64,000 bases of DNA, taken from positions 998,501 to 1,062,500 of the forward strand of contig NZ_CP025263.1 in NCBI RefSeq assembly GCF_002843605.1. The letters run 5' to 3'. Below are positions 18,105 to 28,090 of the stretch, in pieces; the first letter of the stretch is position 1, and each line of letters begins with the position of its first letter. The stretch is from Pseudomonas sp. S09G 359 (GTDB taxonomy: Bacteria; Pseudomonadota; Gammaproteobacteria; Pseudomonadales; Pseudomonadaceae). The notes below the pieces were generated by a model. It was not told the DNA's origin. It saw only the letters and a list, made by a program, of their open reading frames with translations, and made no database searches. A program made the translations under genes and the position numbers.

Positions 18105-19046
18105 ATGCTGGCAATTTTCCTCACCACCCTCACCATCACTGCGCCGGTGTTTGCCATGCTGTTCCTCGGTGTGCTGCTCAAGCGCGTCAACTGGATCAAC
18201 GACAACTTTATCCACACGGCGTCGTCCCTGGTGTTCAACGTCACCATGCCGGCGTTGCTGTTCCTGGGCATCCTGCATGCCGACCTGCACTCGGCGCTCA
18301 AGCCGGGTTTGCTGATCTACTTTGCCGTCGCCACCCTGCTGAGCTTTGCCTTGGCCTGGGGCTGGGCGATCTTTCGCTGCCCGCGCGAAGACCGCGGCAT
18401 CTACACCCAGGGCGCGTTTCGCGGCAATAACGGGGTCATCGGCCTGGCACTGGCGGCCAGCATGTACGGCGACTACGGCATCTCCCTCGGGGCGATCCTC
18501 GCGGCGCTGGTGATCCTGTTCTACAACACGCTGTCGACCATCGTGCTGGCGGTGTACAGCCCGGTGATCAAATCCGACCCGTGGAGCATCTGCAAAAGTG
18601 TGGTGGCCAACCCGCTGATCATCAGCGTGATTGCCGCCGCGCCGTTCGCGATTTTCAAGATCGGCCTGCCGGGCTGGCTGGCGTCGTCCGGGCAGTACCT
18701 GGCGGATATGACGTTGCCGCTGGCGCTGATCTGCATCGGCGGCACGTTGTCGCTGGCGGCGCTGCGCAAAAGCGGGAGCATGGCGCTGAGCGCCAGCCTG
18801 GTGAAGATGGTCGGGTTGCCGTTGGTGGCCACGCTGGGCGCCTGGCTGCTGGGGTTCCGGGGGCCGGAGCTGGGGATTCTGTTCCTGTACTTCGGCGCAC
18901 CGACCGCAGCGGCCAGCTTTGTCATGGCCAGGGCGGCCGAGGGCAATCATGAGCTGGCGGCGGCGATTATCGTGATCACCACCTTGATGGCGGCGGTGAC
19001 CACGAATATCGGGATTTTCGTGCTGCAGGCGGGGGGGTGGATCTGA
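18105..19046 (+). CDS. AEC (auxin efflux carrier) family transporter
   Basis: The 313-residue protein has about ten hydrophobic helices in two five-helix halves, the layout of the AEC family. Bacterial members move dicarboxylates such as malate or malonate. The N-terminal half has FNVTMPALLFLGIL and the second half starts near LGIL/PLALICIGGTLS. The substrate is unknown. It follows the galactarate operon on the same strand but is separated by a REPIN, so co-transcription is doubtful. Confidence 0.85.
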   Translation: MLAIFLTTLTITAPVFAMLFLGVLLKRVNWINDNFIHTASSLVFNVTMPALLFLGILHADLHSALKPGLLIYFAVATLLSFALAWGWAIFRCPREDRGIYTQGAFRGNNGVIGLALAASMYGDYGISLGAILAALVILFYNTLSTIVLAVYSPVIKSDPWSICKSVVANPLIISVIAAAPFAIFKIGLPGWLASSGQYLADMTLPLALICIGGTLSLAALRKSGSMALSASLVKMVGLPLVATLGAWLLGFRGPELGILFLYFGAPTAAASFVMARAAEGNHELAAAIIVITTLMAAVTTNIGIFVLQAGGWI

Positions 19047-19070
19047 GACTTTCGCTGTGTTTGAGGGCCA

Positions 19071-19142
19071 TTCGCGAGCAAGCCCGCTCCCACAGTTGAA
19101 TGTATTCACAAATCGAAATGTGGGAGCGGGCTTGCTCGCGAA
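19071..19142. repeat. REPIN, GTGGGAGCGGGC type
   Basis: TTCGCGAGCAAGCCCGCTCC and its complement, separated by about 20 nt, lie between two convergent genes. Confidence 0.88.
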
Positions 19143-19155
19143 AGCTATCTAACCG

Positions 19156-19539
19156 TCACTGCTGATCTGCCTGATACGCCTCAATCACTTCCTGCGCCGC
19201 ACGAAACGCATCGATCGCCGCCGGCACACCGGCATACACCGCGCAATGCAGCAGCGCCTCGCGGATCTCTTCTACAGTACAGCCATTGTTCAGCGCGCCA
19301 CGTACATGGCCCTTGAGTTCCTGCGGGCACTTGAGCGCGGTGAGGGCGGCGAGGGTGATCAGGCTGCGCGTCTTCAGCGGCAACCCTTCGCGGTTCCACA
19401 CACTGCCCCAGGCGTGATCGTTGACGAAGTCCTGCAGCGGCTGGGTGAACTCGGTGGCGTTGCCCAGGGCGCGGTCGACGAACACATCGCCCATGACCTG
19501 GCGACGCATCTCAACCCCGGGCTTTTTCTGATCGGTCAT
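19156..19539 (-). CDS. Carboxymuconolactone decarboxylase-family protein
   Basis: The 127-residue all-helical protein is of the PcaC/CMD type (MRRQVMGDVFVDRALGN; LPLKTRSLITLAALTAL; LLHCAVYAGVPAAIDAF). Its length equals gamma-carboxymuconolactone decarboxylase, but the gene is not among protocatechuate genes, so a true PcaC role is uncertain. Many paralogues are peroxidase-like or of unknown function. Its start overlaps the antiporter stop by four bases (ATGA), so it is translationally coupled as the last gene of a three-gene operon. Confidence 0.82.
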   Translation of the reverse strand: MTDQKKPGVEMRRQVMGDVFVDRALGNATEFTQPLQDFVNDHAWGSVWNREGLPLKTRSLITLAALTALKCPQELKGHVRGALNNGCTVEEIREALLHCAVYAGVPAAIDAFRAAQEVIEAYQADQQ

Positions 19540-20624
19540 TGCGATTCCCTCTTGTGTTGGCGGCGCCAGGCTCGCAGCGTGCTGAACAACAGAAAAGCCA
19601 CCAGCACTGGCAGGACGTAATACAGCATCAGTTGTTCAAGCTTGTTGGCCAGCGGCATGCCGGTGGTGAACGACATTACGTGCAACCCATACGCCAGGTA
19701 CAGGCCCAGCAGCACCAGGCCCTCGGCGCGGGTGACGCGGTAGCCGGTGTAAAACACCGGCAGGCACAGCACCACCACGCCGAGCATCACCGGCAGGTCG
19801 AAGTCCAGGGCGTTGGGCGATACCGACAGCGGCGACGGCGCCACCAGCGCAGTAAAGCCCAGCACCCCCAGCAGGTTGAACAGGTTGCTGCCGATCACGT
19901 TGCCCACGGCAATTTCCCGCTCGCCGCGCAGGGCGGCAATCAGTGAAGTCGCCAGGCACGGCAGCGAGGTGCCGACGCCGATCAGCGTGAGGCCGATGAT
20001 GCGCTCCGACAGGCCCAGGTCCGCCGCCACATCCACCGCCGCGCCTAACAACAGGTGGCCGGCCAGCACCAGGATCAACAGCCCACCCAGCATCAGCAGC
20101 ACACTGCTCAGCCAGGGCGCGCGGGCCACGGTGTCCAGGGGGCGCGGGCGGCGCGAGTGGCGGGTCTGGTAGTGCAGCACCCCCAGGTAGGCGATCAGGG
20201 CAACCAGCAACACCAGGCCGTCGACCGGCGTGAGTTCCTCATTCGCCGCCAGGGTAAACACCAGCAGCCCGGCCAGGATCATCACCGGGATATCCAGGCG
20301 CACCAACTGGCGCGAAACCCGCAGCGGGATGATCAGCGCCGACAGGCCCAGCGTCACCAGGATGTTGAAAATACTGCTGCCGATTACGCTGCCCACGGCG
20401 ATATCGGTGTTGCCGGCCAGGGTGGCCTGCAGGCTCACGGTCATCTGCGGCGCGCTGCTGCCGAAGGCGACGATGGTCAAGCCGATGATCAGCGGCCGCA
20501 CCTTGAGGCTGGCGGCCAGGCGTACGGCGGCGCGCACCAGGATTTCGGCGCCGACAATCAGCAGCAGCAGGCCGCTGACCAGTTCCAGCAGGCTCCAGGG
20601 CGAAAGGGCGGTTAATCCGAAAAT
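19536..20624 (-). CDS. Calcium/sodium antiporter family protein (YrbG-like), non-AUG start
   Basis: The protein of about 360 residues belongs to the Ca2+/cation antiporter superfamily. It has two alpha-repeats: GLTIVAFGSSAPQM with IGSSIFNILVTLG, and GLTLIGVGTSLPCL with VIGSNLFNLLGVLG. These acidic/polar helices bind the cations. The first membrane helix (LLELVSGLLLLLIVGAEILV) lies upstream of the nearest GTG, so translation must start earlier. Between the preceding stop codon (20637-20639) and that helix the only candidates are CTG 20630 and ATT 20624. ATT has the better spacing (8 nt) from AAGGAG and is used for the coordinates. It is second in the RlpA-like/antiporter/CMD operon. Confidence 0.82.
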   Translation of the reverse strand: MFGLTALSPWSLLELVSGLLLLIVGAEILVRAAVRLAASLKVRPLIIGLTIVAFGSSAPQMTVSLQATLAGNTDIAVGSVIGSSIFNILVTLGLSALIIPLRVSRQLVRLDIPVMILAGLLVFTLAANEELTPVDGLVLLVALIAYLGVLHYQTRHSRRPRPLDTVARAPWLSSVLLMLGGLLILVLAGHLLLGAAVDVAADLGLSERIIGLTLIGVGTSLPCLATSLIAALRGEREIAVGNVIGSNLFNLLGVLGFTALVAPSPLSVSPNALDFDLPVMLGVVVLCLPVFYTGYRVTRAEGLVLLGLYLAYGLHVMSFTTGMPLANKLEQLMLYYVLPVLVAFLLFSTLRAWRRQHKRESQ

Positions 20625-20636
20625 GGCCAGGGCTCC

Positions 20637-21008
20637 TTAATTGCTCAAGGCTTGCACGCGAACCCGTGCCGTACCGCTGCTGAGCATACCCAACTGCTCG
20701 GCGGCCTTGCGTGAAAGATCGATCAAGCGCCCACGGGTATGCGGGCCGCGATCATTGATGCGGACTACGACGGATTTATCGTTGTCGAGATTGGTGACCT
20801 TGACCTGGGTGCCGAACGGCAGTTGCCGGTGGGCGGCGGTCAGGGCGTTCTGGTTGAAGGGTTCACCGCTGGCGGTCTTGTTGCCATGGTGCTTGGCGCC
20901 GTAATAGGAGGCGGTGCCGGTTTCGTCGTAGCCGTTGGGGTTGATGAGGCCGCTGGCGCAGCCGGCCAGTAGAGAGAACAGGGCCAAAAGGCCTAATAGA
21001 CGCTTCAT
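20637..21008 (-). CDS. RlpA-like septal ring/DPBB lipoprotein
   Basis: The 123-residue protein has a lipoprotein signal ([17 protein letters not shown]; lipobox LAGC, about Cys17) and one double-psi beta-barrel domain. That domain holds the RlpA-like motifs [20 protein letters not shown] and [17 protein letters not shown]. Full RlpA is a lytic transglycosylase for denuded glycan and carries a SPOR domain. This protein has none, so septal targeting is not expected. ATG 21008 is preferred over the upstream TTG. It is first in a minus-strand operon with the antiporter. Confidence 0.85.
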   Translation of the reverse strand: MKRLLGLLALFSLLAGCASGLINPNGYDETGTASYYGAKHHGNKTASGEPFNQNALTAAHRQLPFGTQVKVTNLDNDKSVVVRINDRGPHTRGRLIDLSRKAAEQLGMLSSGTARVRVQALSN

Positions 21009-21031
21009 TATCAAGGTGCCCCCATCACAAA

Positions 21032-21120
21032 TGTGGGAGGGGGCTTGCCCCCGATAGCGGTGATTCAGTCAAAACAGTAGTGACTGACACTCCGCTATCG
21101 GGGGCAAGCCCCCTCCCACA
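21032..21120. repeat. REPIN, GTGGGAGGGGGC type
   Basis: TGTGGGAGGGGGCTTGCCCC and its complement flank a 40-nt centre similar to that of the element at 1172, downstream of gatB. Confidence 0.9.
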
Positions 21121-21167
21121 GGGGGTCCGAGTTAAGCGTGAATTCTCACCCGGACCATTCATTGCAA

Positions 21168-22613
21168 TCAGCCTTCGAGCTTGCTTTTCAGCAGTTCGTT
21201 CACCTGTTGCGGGTTGGCTTTGCCCTTGGAGGCTTTCATGGCCTGGCCGACAAAGAAGCCGAACATCTTGCCGCGCTTGGCTTCGTCGGCCGCACGGTAT
21301 TGCTCGACCTGCTCGGCGTTGGCCGCGAGCATCTCATCGAGTACGGCCGAGATGGCGCCGCTGTCGGTGACTTGCTTGAGGCCGCGCTTCTCGATGATTT
21401 CATCCGCGCTGCCTTCGCCTGCCGCCATCGCTTCGAACACGGTCTTGGCGATTTTGCCGGAGATGGTGTTGTCCTTGATGCGCAGCAGCATGCCGCCCAA
21501 TTGCTCGGCGCTGACCGGCGCTTCGTCGATTTCCAGGCCTTGCTTGTTCAGCAGGCTGCCCAGCTCAACCATCACCCAGTTGGCCGCCAGCTTGGCGTCA
21601 CCGGCAATGCTCAGGACTTTTTCGAAGTAGTTGGCTTGTTCACGGCTGGAGGCCAGCACGCTGGCATCGTAGACCGACAGGCCGAACTGCGCCTGGAAGC
21701 GCTCGCGTTTCTGCTGCGGCAATTCCGGCAGGGTGGCGCGCACGTCATTGAGGAACGAGTCCTCGATGACCACCGGCAACAGGTCCGGGTCGGGGAAGTA
21801 ACGGTAGTCGTTGGCTTCCTCTTTGCTGCGCATGGCGCGGGTTTCGTCTTTGTTCGGGTCGTACAGGCGGGTTTGCTGGATGACCTTGCCGCCGTCTTCG
21901 ATCAGCTCGATCTGGCGACGCACTTCGCTGTTGATCGCCTTCTCGATGAAGCGGAACGAGTTGACGTTCTTGATCTCGCAGCGGGTGCCGAATTCAACCT
22001 GGCCCTTGGGACGGATCGACACGTTGCAGTCGCAACGCAGCGAGCCTTCGGCCATGTTGCCGTCGCAGATACCCAGGTAGCGCACCAGCGCGTGGATGGT
22101 CTTGACGTAGGCCACGGCTTCCTTGGCGCTGCGCATGTCCGGCTCGGACACGATCTCCAGCAACGGTGTGCCGGCGCGGTTCAGGTCAATGCCGGTAGCG
22201 CCCGGGAATTCTTCGTGCAGGCTCTTGCCGGCATCTTCTTCCAGGTGCGCACGGGTTACGCCGACACGTTTGATGGTGCCGTCTTCCAGCGGGATATCCA
22301 GGTAACCCTTGCCGACGATCGGCAATTCCATCTGGCTGATCTGGTAGCCCTTGGGCAGGTCCGGGTAGAAGTAGTTCTTGCGCGCGAACACGTTGTGCTG
22401 GCCGATCTCAGCGTCAATCGCCAGGCCGAACATCACCGCCATGCGCACCGCTTCCTGGTTCAGCACCGGCAGTACGCCAGGCATGCCCAGGTCTACCAGG
22501 CTGGCCTGGGTGTTGGGCTCGGAGCCGAACGTGGTGGCGCTACCGGAGAAAATCTTCGATTGGGTGGCGAGCTGGGTATGAATCTCCAGCCCGATCACAA
22601 CTTCCCATTGCAT
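21168..22613 (-). CDS. gatB: Aspartyl/glutamyl-tRNA amidotransferase subunit B
   Basis: The 481-residue subunit binds misacylated Glu-tRNA(Gln)/Asp-tRNA(Asn) and activates the acyl group for amidation. The N-terminal cradle domain starts [20 protein letters not shown] and includes [12 protein letters not shown]. The C-terminal Yqey-like helical domain ends [16 protein letters not shown]. The length is standard. It is the third gene of gatC-gatA-gatB on the minus strand, 10 bp after gatA. Confidence 0.97.
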   Translation of the reverse strand: MQWEVVIGLEIHTQLATQSKIFSGSATTFGSEPNTQASLVDLGMPGVLPVLNQEAVRMAVMFGLAIDAEIGQHNVFARKNYFYPDLPKGYQISQMELPIVGKGYLDIPLEDGTIKRVGVTRAHLEEDAGKSLHEEFPGATGIDLNRAGTPLLEIVSEPDMRSAKEAVAYVKTIHALVRYLGICDGNMAEGSLRCDCNVSIRPKGQVEFGTRCEIKNVNSFRFIEKAINSEVRRQIELIEDGGKVIQQTRLYDPNKDETRAMRSKEEANDYRYFPDPDLLPVVIEDSFLNDVRATLPELPQQKRERFQAQFGLSVYDASVLASSREQANYFEKVLSIAGDAKLAANWVMVELGSLLNKQGLEIDEAPVSAEQLGGMLLRIKDNTISGKIAKTVFEAMAAGEGSADEIIEKRGLKQVTDSGAISAVLDEMLAANAEQVEQYRAADEAKRGKMFGFFVGQAMKASKGKANPQQVNELLKSKLEG

Positions 22614-22623
22614 AGTGTTCTCC

Positions 22624-24075
22624 TCAGAAGCCGGTAGGGGTGCGGGTGTGCCAGTCGGTGTTCAACTGGTACTGGTGCGCCACATTGAGCAGGCGGCCTT
22701 CCTGGAAATACGGGGCGAGCAATTGCACGCCCACCGGCAGGCCATCGACGAAACCGGCAGGCATGGACAAGCCCGGCAGGCCCGCGAGGTTGGCGGTGAT
22801 GGTGTAGAGGTCTTCGAGGTACGCAGCCACCGGGTCGCCGTTCTTGGCGCCGAGTTTCCAGGCCGGGTTCGGCGTGGTTGGGCCGAGGATCACGTCGACT
22901 TCATTAAAGGCAGCCATGAAGTCGTTCTTCACCAGGCGACGGATTTTTTGCGCCTTGAGGTAGTACGCGTCGTAGTAGCCGGCCGACAGGGCGTAGGCAC
23001 CGACCATGATGCGACGTTGTACTTCGGCACCGAAGCCTTCGCCACGGGAGCGCTTGTACAGGTCGGTGAGGTCTTTCGGGTTTTCGCAGCGGTAGCCGAA
23101 ACGCACGCCGTCGAAACGCGACAGGTTCGAGGAAGCTTCTGCCGGGGCGATCACGTAATAGGCAGGAATCGCGTGCTGGTTGTTCGGCAGGCTGATTTCC
23201 TTGATCACCGCGCCGAGGCCTTCCAGCGTCTTGACGCTGTTGTGCACCAGCTCGGCGATACGCGGGTCGAGGCCGGCGCCGAAGTATTCCTTCGGCACGC
23301 CGATGCGCAGGCCCTTGAGCGAGGTATTCAGGCTGGCGCTGTAGTCCGGCACCGGCTCATCGATGCTGGTGGAGTCCTGCGCATCGAAGCCTGCCATGCC
23401 TTGTAACAAAATCGCGCAGTCTTCGGCAGTGCGTGCCAGCGGGCCGCCCTGATCGAGGCTGGAGGCGTAGGCGATCATGCCCCAGCGGGAAACGCGACCG
23501 TAGGTCGGCTTCAAACCGGTGAGGTTGGTGAAAGCCGCCGGCTGGCGGATCGAGCCGCCGGTGTCGGTGGCCGTGGCGGCGGGCAGGAAGCGCGCGGCAA
23601 CCGCGGCAGCCGAGCCACCGGACGAACCGCCGGGCACGTGCTCCAGGTTCCACGGGTTTTTCACCGCGCCGTAGTAGCTCGATTCGTTGGCCGAACCCAT
23701 GGCGAATTCGTCCATGTTGGTCTTGCCCAGGGTCACGGCCCCGGCGGCAGCCAGCTTGGACACCACGGTGGCGTCGTAGGGTGCTTTAAAGTTGTCGAGC
23801 ATCTTCGAGCCGCAGCTGGTGCGAATGCCCTGGGTGCAGAACAGGTCTTTGTGGGCGATTGGCGCGCCCAGCAGCGCGCCATTCTCACCGTTGGCGCGAC
23901 GCACGTCGGCGGCCTTGGCCTGGCTCAGGGCCAGCTCTTCGGTGAGGCTGATGAAGCTGTTGACCTTGGGGTCCAGCTCGGCGATGCGCGCCAGCAGGGT
24001 CTTGGTCAGCTCTTCGGAAGAAAACTTTTTGTCGGCGAGACCGCGGGCGATCTCGGCCAGAGTCATGTGATGCAT
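22624..24075 (-). CDS. gatA: Aspartyl/glutamyl-tRNA amidotransferase subunit A
   Basis: The 483-residue amidase-signature enzyme releases ammonia from glutamine for GatB. The Ser-cisSer-Lys triad is visible: Lys in [14 protein letters not shown], the cis-Ser in [13 protein letters not shown], and the nucleophile Ser in [12 protein letters not shown]. The start at ATG 24075 ([13 protein letters not shown]) has GGGAAAGAG upstream; the second Met at 24066 is an alternative. It lies between gatC (16 bp) and gatB. Confidence 0.97.
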   Translation of the reverse strand: MHHMTLAEIARGLADKKFSSEELTKTLLARIAELDPKVNSFISLTEELALSQAKAADVRRANGENGALLGAPIAHKDLFCTQGIRTSCGSKMLDNFKAPYDATVVSKLAAAGAVTLGKTNMDEFAMGSANESSYYGAVKNPWNLEHVPGGSSGGSAAAVAARFLPAATATDTGGSIRQPAAFTNLTGLKPTYGRVSRWGMIAYASSLDQGGPLARTAEDCAILLQGMAGFDAQDSTSIDEPVPDYSASLNTSLKGLRIGVPKEYFGAGLDPRIAELVHNSVKTLEGLGAVIKEISLPNNQHAIPAYYVIAPAEASSNLSRFDGVRFGYRCENPKDLTDLYKRSRGEGFGAEVQRRIMVGAYALSAGYYDAYYLKAQKIRRLVKNDFMAAFNEVDVILGPTTPNPAWKLGAKNGDPVAAYLEDLYTITANLAGLPGLSMPAGFVDGLPVGVQLLAPYFQEGRLLNVAHQYQLNTDWHTRTPTGF

Positions 24076-24091
24076 GAAAGGCTCTTTCCCT

Positions 24092-24379
24092 TTAGTCGAT
24101 GACTTTCGGAACCAGGTACAGGCCGTTTTCGACCGCTGGCGCGATGGACTGGTAGGCCTCGCGGTTATTGCGCTCGGTCACGACGTCTGCGCGCAGGCGC
24201 TGGCTGGCTTCCAGTGGGTGAGCCAGGGGCTCGATGCCGTCGGTATTCACGGCCTGCATTTGGTCAACCAGCCCGAGAATGCTGTTCAGGGCTGCGGTGG
24301 TCTGTGGAAGATCGGCTTCATTAAGGCCAAGCGAGGCCAAATGAGCGATTTTTTCCACGTCGGAGCGTTCAAGCGCCAT
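24092..24379 (-). CDS. gatC: Aspartyl/glutamyl-tRNA amidotransferase subunit C
   Basis: The 95-residue small subunit wraps around GatA-GatB and stabilises the complex. Typical motifs are [17 protein letters not shown] near the N-terminus and [15 protein letters not shown] in the middle. It is first gene of the operon, divergent from mreB with a 210-bp gap in which I recognise no clear operator. Confidence 0.95.
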   Translation of the reverse strand: MALERSDVEKIAHLASLGLNEADLPQTTAALNSILGLVDQMQAVNTDGIEPLAHPLEASQRLRADVVTERNNREAYQSIAPAVENGLYLVPKVID

Positions 24380-24577
24380 GGGAATCTCCAGTGGAAAACA
24401 GAACGGAGGCTGTCCGTGTGTTAGATTGTCGGAACACTACCGCATTTCTACGGTCTTACGGCCGCGATTGTGGGGTTAGGTGCACAGAAAGTCGGCCAAT
24501 TTAGCACATTGGCGCCTTGCCCAAAATCCCTGTCGTTGTTAGAGTTTGCCGCACTTTTTTACCCACGCGTTGCCTAG

Positions 24578-25627
<1,050 letters not shown>

Positions 25628-25657
25628 GTATTTGCTTGTTAGCCCATGTTTCGCCCG

Positions 25658-25683
25658 CAGGCAGCACTTTGCAGTGCTGCCTG
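25658..25683 (+). other. Intercistronic hairpin between mreB and mreC
   Basis: CAGGCAGCAC and GTGCTGCCTG form a perfect 10-bp stem with a 6-nt loop, 31 bp after mreB. Only a short T-poor stretch follows, so it is more likely a transcript-stabilising or partial-termination element than a full terminator. It could help set high MreB relative to MreC/D. Confidence 0.6.
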
Positions 25684-25767
25684 TTGGCGTTTATCTTCTT
25701 CAATCTGCATCCAGGCCGGTTAGATGCCGTATGAATAAAGAGAACATTTGCCTGGGAGGAGCGGCTT

Positions 25768-26883
25768 ATTAAACCGCTTTTCGCCAAAGGCCCCTCATTG
25801 GGCGTGCGCTTATTGGTGCTGGTCGTGCTTTCGGTCGCACTGATGGTGGTCGATGCCCGCTTTGCACTGCTCAAGCCTGTGCGTAGTCAGATGTCGCTGG
25901 TGTTGATGCAGACTTACTGGATCACCGACCTGCCGCAACGTCTCTACCAGGGCGTGGCCAGCCAATTTGGCAGCCGCACTGAGCTTGTCGCCGAGAACGA
26001 AAAACTCAAGACCGAAAACCTGCTGCTGCAGGGGCGCATGCAAAAGCTTGCGGCCCTCACCGAGCAGAACGTTCGGCTGCGCGAGTTGCTCAATTCCTCC
26101 GCGCTGGTCAATGAAAAGGTCGAAGTGGCCGAGTTGATCGGCATGGACCCGAATCCCTTTACCCATCGCATCATCATCAACAAGGGTGAGCGCGACGGCG
26201 TGGTGCTTGGCCAGCCAGTGCTGGATGCCCGTGGTCTGATGGGCCAGGTGGTCGAGTTGATGCCCTACACGTCACGGGTATTGCTGCTGACAGACACCAC
26301 CCACAGCATTCCGGTGCAGGTAAACCGCAACGGCCTGCGCGCGATTGCCAGTGGTACCGGTAACCCCGAGCGCCTGGAGTTGCGCCACGTGGCCGACACC
26401 GCCGACATCAAGGAAGGCGACCTGCTGGTCAGTTCCGGCCTGGGTCAGCGGTTCCCGGCGGGCTACCCGGTGGCGACGGTCAAGGAAGTGATCCACGATT
26501 CCGGCCAGCCCTTCGCCATTGTGCGCGCCGTGCCCACTGCCGCCTTGAACCGCAGCCGTTACCTGCTGCTGGTATTCAGCGACAACCGCACCCCGGAAGA
26601 GCGCGCCAATGACGCTGCGCAAGCCCAGGAAGCGGAAGACAAAAAAAACGGCACTGCGCCAGTCGTCCCTAGTACGGTGCCGAAGCCTGCCTTCGTGGGG
26701 CCGCCGGCACCTGCGGCTACCCCGGCTGCGGCGGTCGCGGCCCCGGTAAAACCCGCCGCGCATAGCGCACGCCCAGCGAAGCCAGCGGCTACCACGCCGC
26801 CGGCCACCACGCCCGCTACCACGGCGCCCGTTGTGAGGCCTGCGGCTGCCGCACCGGCCACCACGCGGCAGAGGGAGGAATAA
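25768..26883 (+). CDS. mreC: Rod shape-determining protein MreC, probable ATT start
   Basis: MreC is a bitopic inner-membrane protein that links MreB filaments to the periplasmic elongasome. There is one membrane helix near the N-terminus (RLLVLVVLSVALMVVDARF), then a coiled coil (about 70-115), the beta-barrel core, and an unusually Ala/Pro/Thr-rich tail of about 90 residues. The family N-terminus is (M)KPLFxxGPSLGVRL; that sequence is encoded here from ATT 25768 (I-KPLFAKGPS-LGVRL). It is preceded at 6 nt by a near-perfect GGGAGGAG. No ATG or GTG is available; the next candidate, TTG 25798, would remove the conserved KPLF segment. With ATT the product is 371 residues. Confidence 0.93.
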   Translation: MKPLFAKGPSLGVRLLVLVVLSVALMVVDARFALLKPVRSQMSLVLMQTYWITDLPQRLYQGVASQFGSRTELVAENEKLKTENLLLQGRMQKLAALTEQNVRLRELLNSSALVNEKVEVAELIGMDPNPFTHRIIINKGERDGVVLGQPVLDARGLMGQVVELMPYTSRVLLLTDTTHSIPVQVNRNGLRAIASGTGNPERLELRHVADTADIKEGDLLVSSGLGQRFPAGYPVATVKEVIHDSGQPFAIVRAVPTAALNRSRYLLLVFSDNRTPEERANDAAQAQEAEDKKNGTAPVVPSTVPKPAFVGPPAPAATPAAAVAAPVKPAAHSARPAKPAATTPPATTPATTAPVVRPAAAAPATTRQREE

Positions 26884-27372
26884 ATGGCCGGTACTCATTC
26901 ACGCAACGGTTGGATCGTTTGGCTGACCTTTGCCATCGGCTTGCTGCTCAGTGTGTCGCCACTTCCGCAATTCATGGAGATCCTGCGCCCGCTCTGGCTG
27001 GCATTGTTGCTGGCTTTCTGGGCGCTGAACCTGCCGCATAAAGTCGGCATGGTCACGGCCATGTTCCTGGGCTTGGCGGAAGATGTGCTGTATGGCACCT
27101 TGCTAGGCCAGAACGCGTTGATCCTGACCTTGATCACTTTCCTGGTGCTGTCGTTGCAGCAGCGTCTGCGCATGTTTCCGATGTGGCAGCAGTGCCTGGT
27201 GATCCTGGTGATTTTCGGCCTGGCGCAGCTGGTGCAACTCTGGCTCAGCGCCTTGACCGGCAACCGCCAGCCAACCCTGGCGCTGGTGCTGCCGGCGCTG
27301 GTCAGTGCCTTGTTGTGGCCGTGGATCAGTTTCGGCCTGCGTGGGTTACGTCGTCGTTATAAAATCAATTGA
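26884..27372 (+). CDS. mreD: Rod shape-determining protein MreD
   Basis: The 162-residue protein has about five or six hydrophobic helices and is the integral membrane partner of MreC. Family features include LPHKVGMVTAMFLGLAEDVL and the terminal LRGLRRRYKIN. Its ATG immediately follows the mreC stop codon, implying coupled translation. Confidence 0.95.
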   Translation: MAGTHSRNGWIVWLTFAIGLLLSVSPLPQFMEILRPLWLALLLAFWALNLPHKVGMVTAMFLGLAEDVLYGTLLGQNALILTLITFLVLSLQQRLRMFPMWQQCLVILVIFGLAQLVQLWLSALTGNRQPTLALVLPALVSALLWPWISFGLRGLRRRYKIN

Positions 27373-27423
27373 ATGGATTGCGAGGCTCTGCCTGGTTATC
27401 GAACTCTACAGGGAGAGTCTGCA

Positions 27424-28020
27424 ATGAATTCGCTTTATCTGGCCTCGGGCTCTCCGAGGCGGCGTGAGTTGCTGACGCAGATCGGTGTGCCGTTCACCGT
27501 GGTCAGCGCCGCTATTGATGAAACCCCTCTTACAAACGAAAACCCCGTTTCCTACGTCGAGCGCTTGGCTCGGGATAAGGCCGCGGCGGGTTTCGCTGTG
27601 CTTGAACGAACCCATGGCGCCTGTGTATTGGGGGCTGACACCGCCGTGATCGTTGATGGGAAGATCCTCGGTAAACCGGTGGATCAGGCCGATGCGCTGG
27701 CGATGCTGATGGCCTTGGCGGGGCGTGAACACGAAGTCCTGACCGCCATCGCCGTCACCGACGGCCAGCGCTGCGAGACTCGATGTGTAAGCAGTCGTGT
27801 ACGTTTCCGCGGCGTTTCTGTCGAGGAGGCTACAACCTACTGGCACAGTGGCGAACCCCAGGACAAGGCGGGCGGCTATGCTATCCAAGGCCTGGGTTCG
27901 GTGTTTGTCGCGGGTCTCAATGGCAGTTATTCCGCCGTGGTAGGCCTGCCAGTGTGCGAAACCGCGCAACTGCTCGATCAATTCGGCATACCCTGTTGGC
28001 AAAACCTTACCGCGCGCTGA
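27424..28020 (+). CDS. maf: Maf-family nucleotide pyrophosphatase (dTTP/UTP type)
   Basis: The 198-residue protein starts with [13 protein letters not shown] and has [19 protein letters not shown], both Maf signatures. By position next to mreBCD and rng it is the YhdE-type enzyme, known to hydrolyse dTTP, UTP and modified pyrimidine nucleotides. This would prevent their incorporation and influence division. ATG 27424 has GGGAGAG at the right distance; the frame is open from 27373 without a ribosome site. Confidence 0.92.
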   Translation: MNSLYLASGSPRRRELLTQIGVPFTVVSAAIDETPLTNENPVSYVERLARDKAAAGFAVLERTHGACVLGADTAVIVDGKILGKPVDQADALAMLMALAGREHEVLTAIAVTDGQRCETRCVSSRVRFRGVSVEEATTYWHSGEPQDKAGGYAIQGLGSVFVAGLNGSYSAVVGLPVCETAQLLDQFGIPCWQNLTAR

Positions 28021-28090
28021 ACGCGTTACTCCAGCGCCCAGCCTTAAGCGACCGGTCACTATTGTGAAAACGCCTGAACGAGACCCAGCC

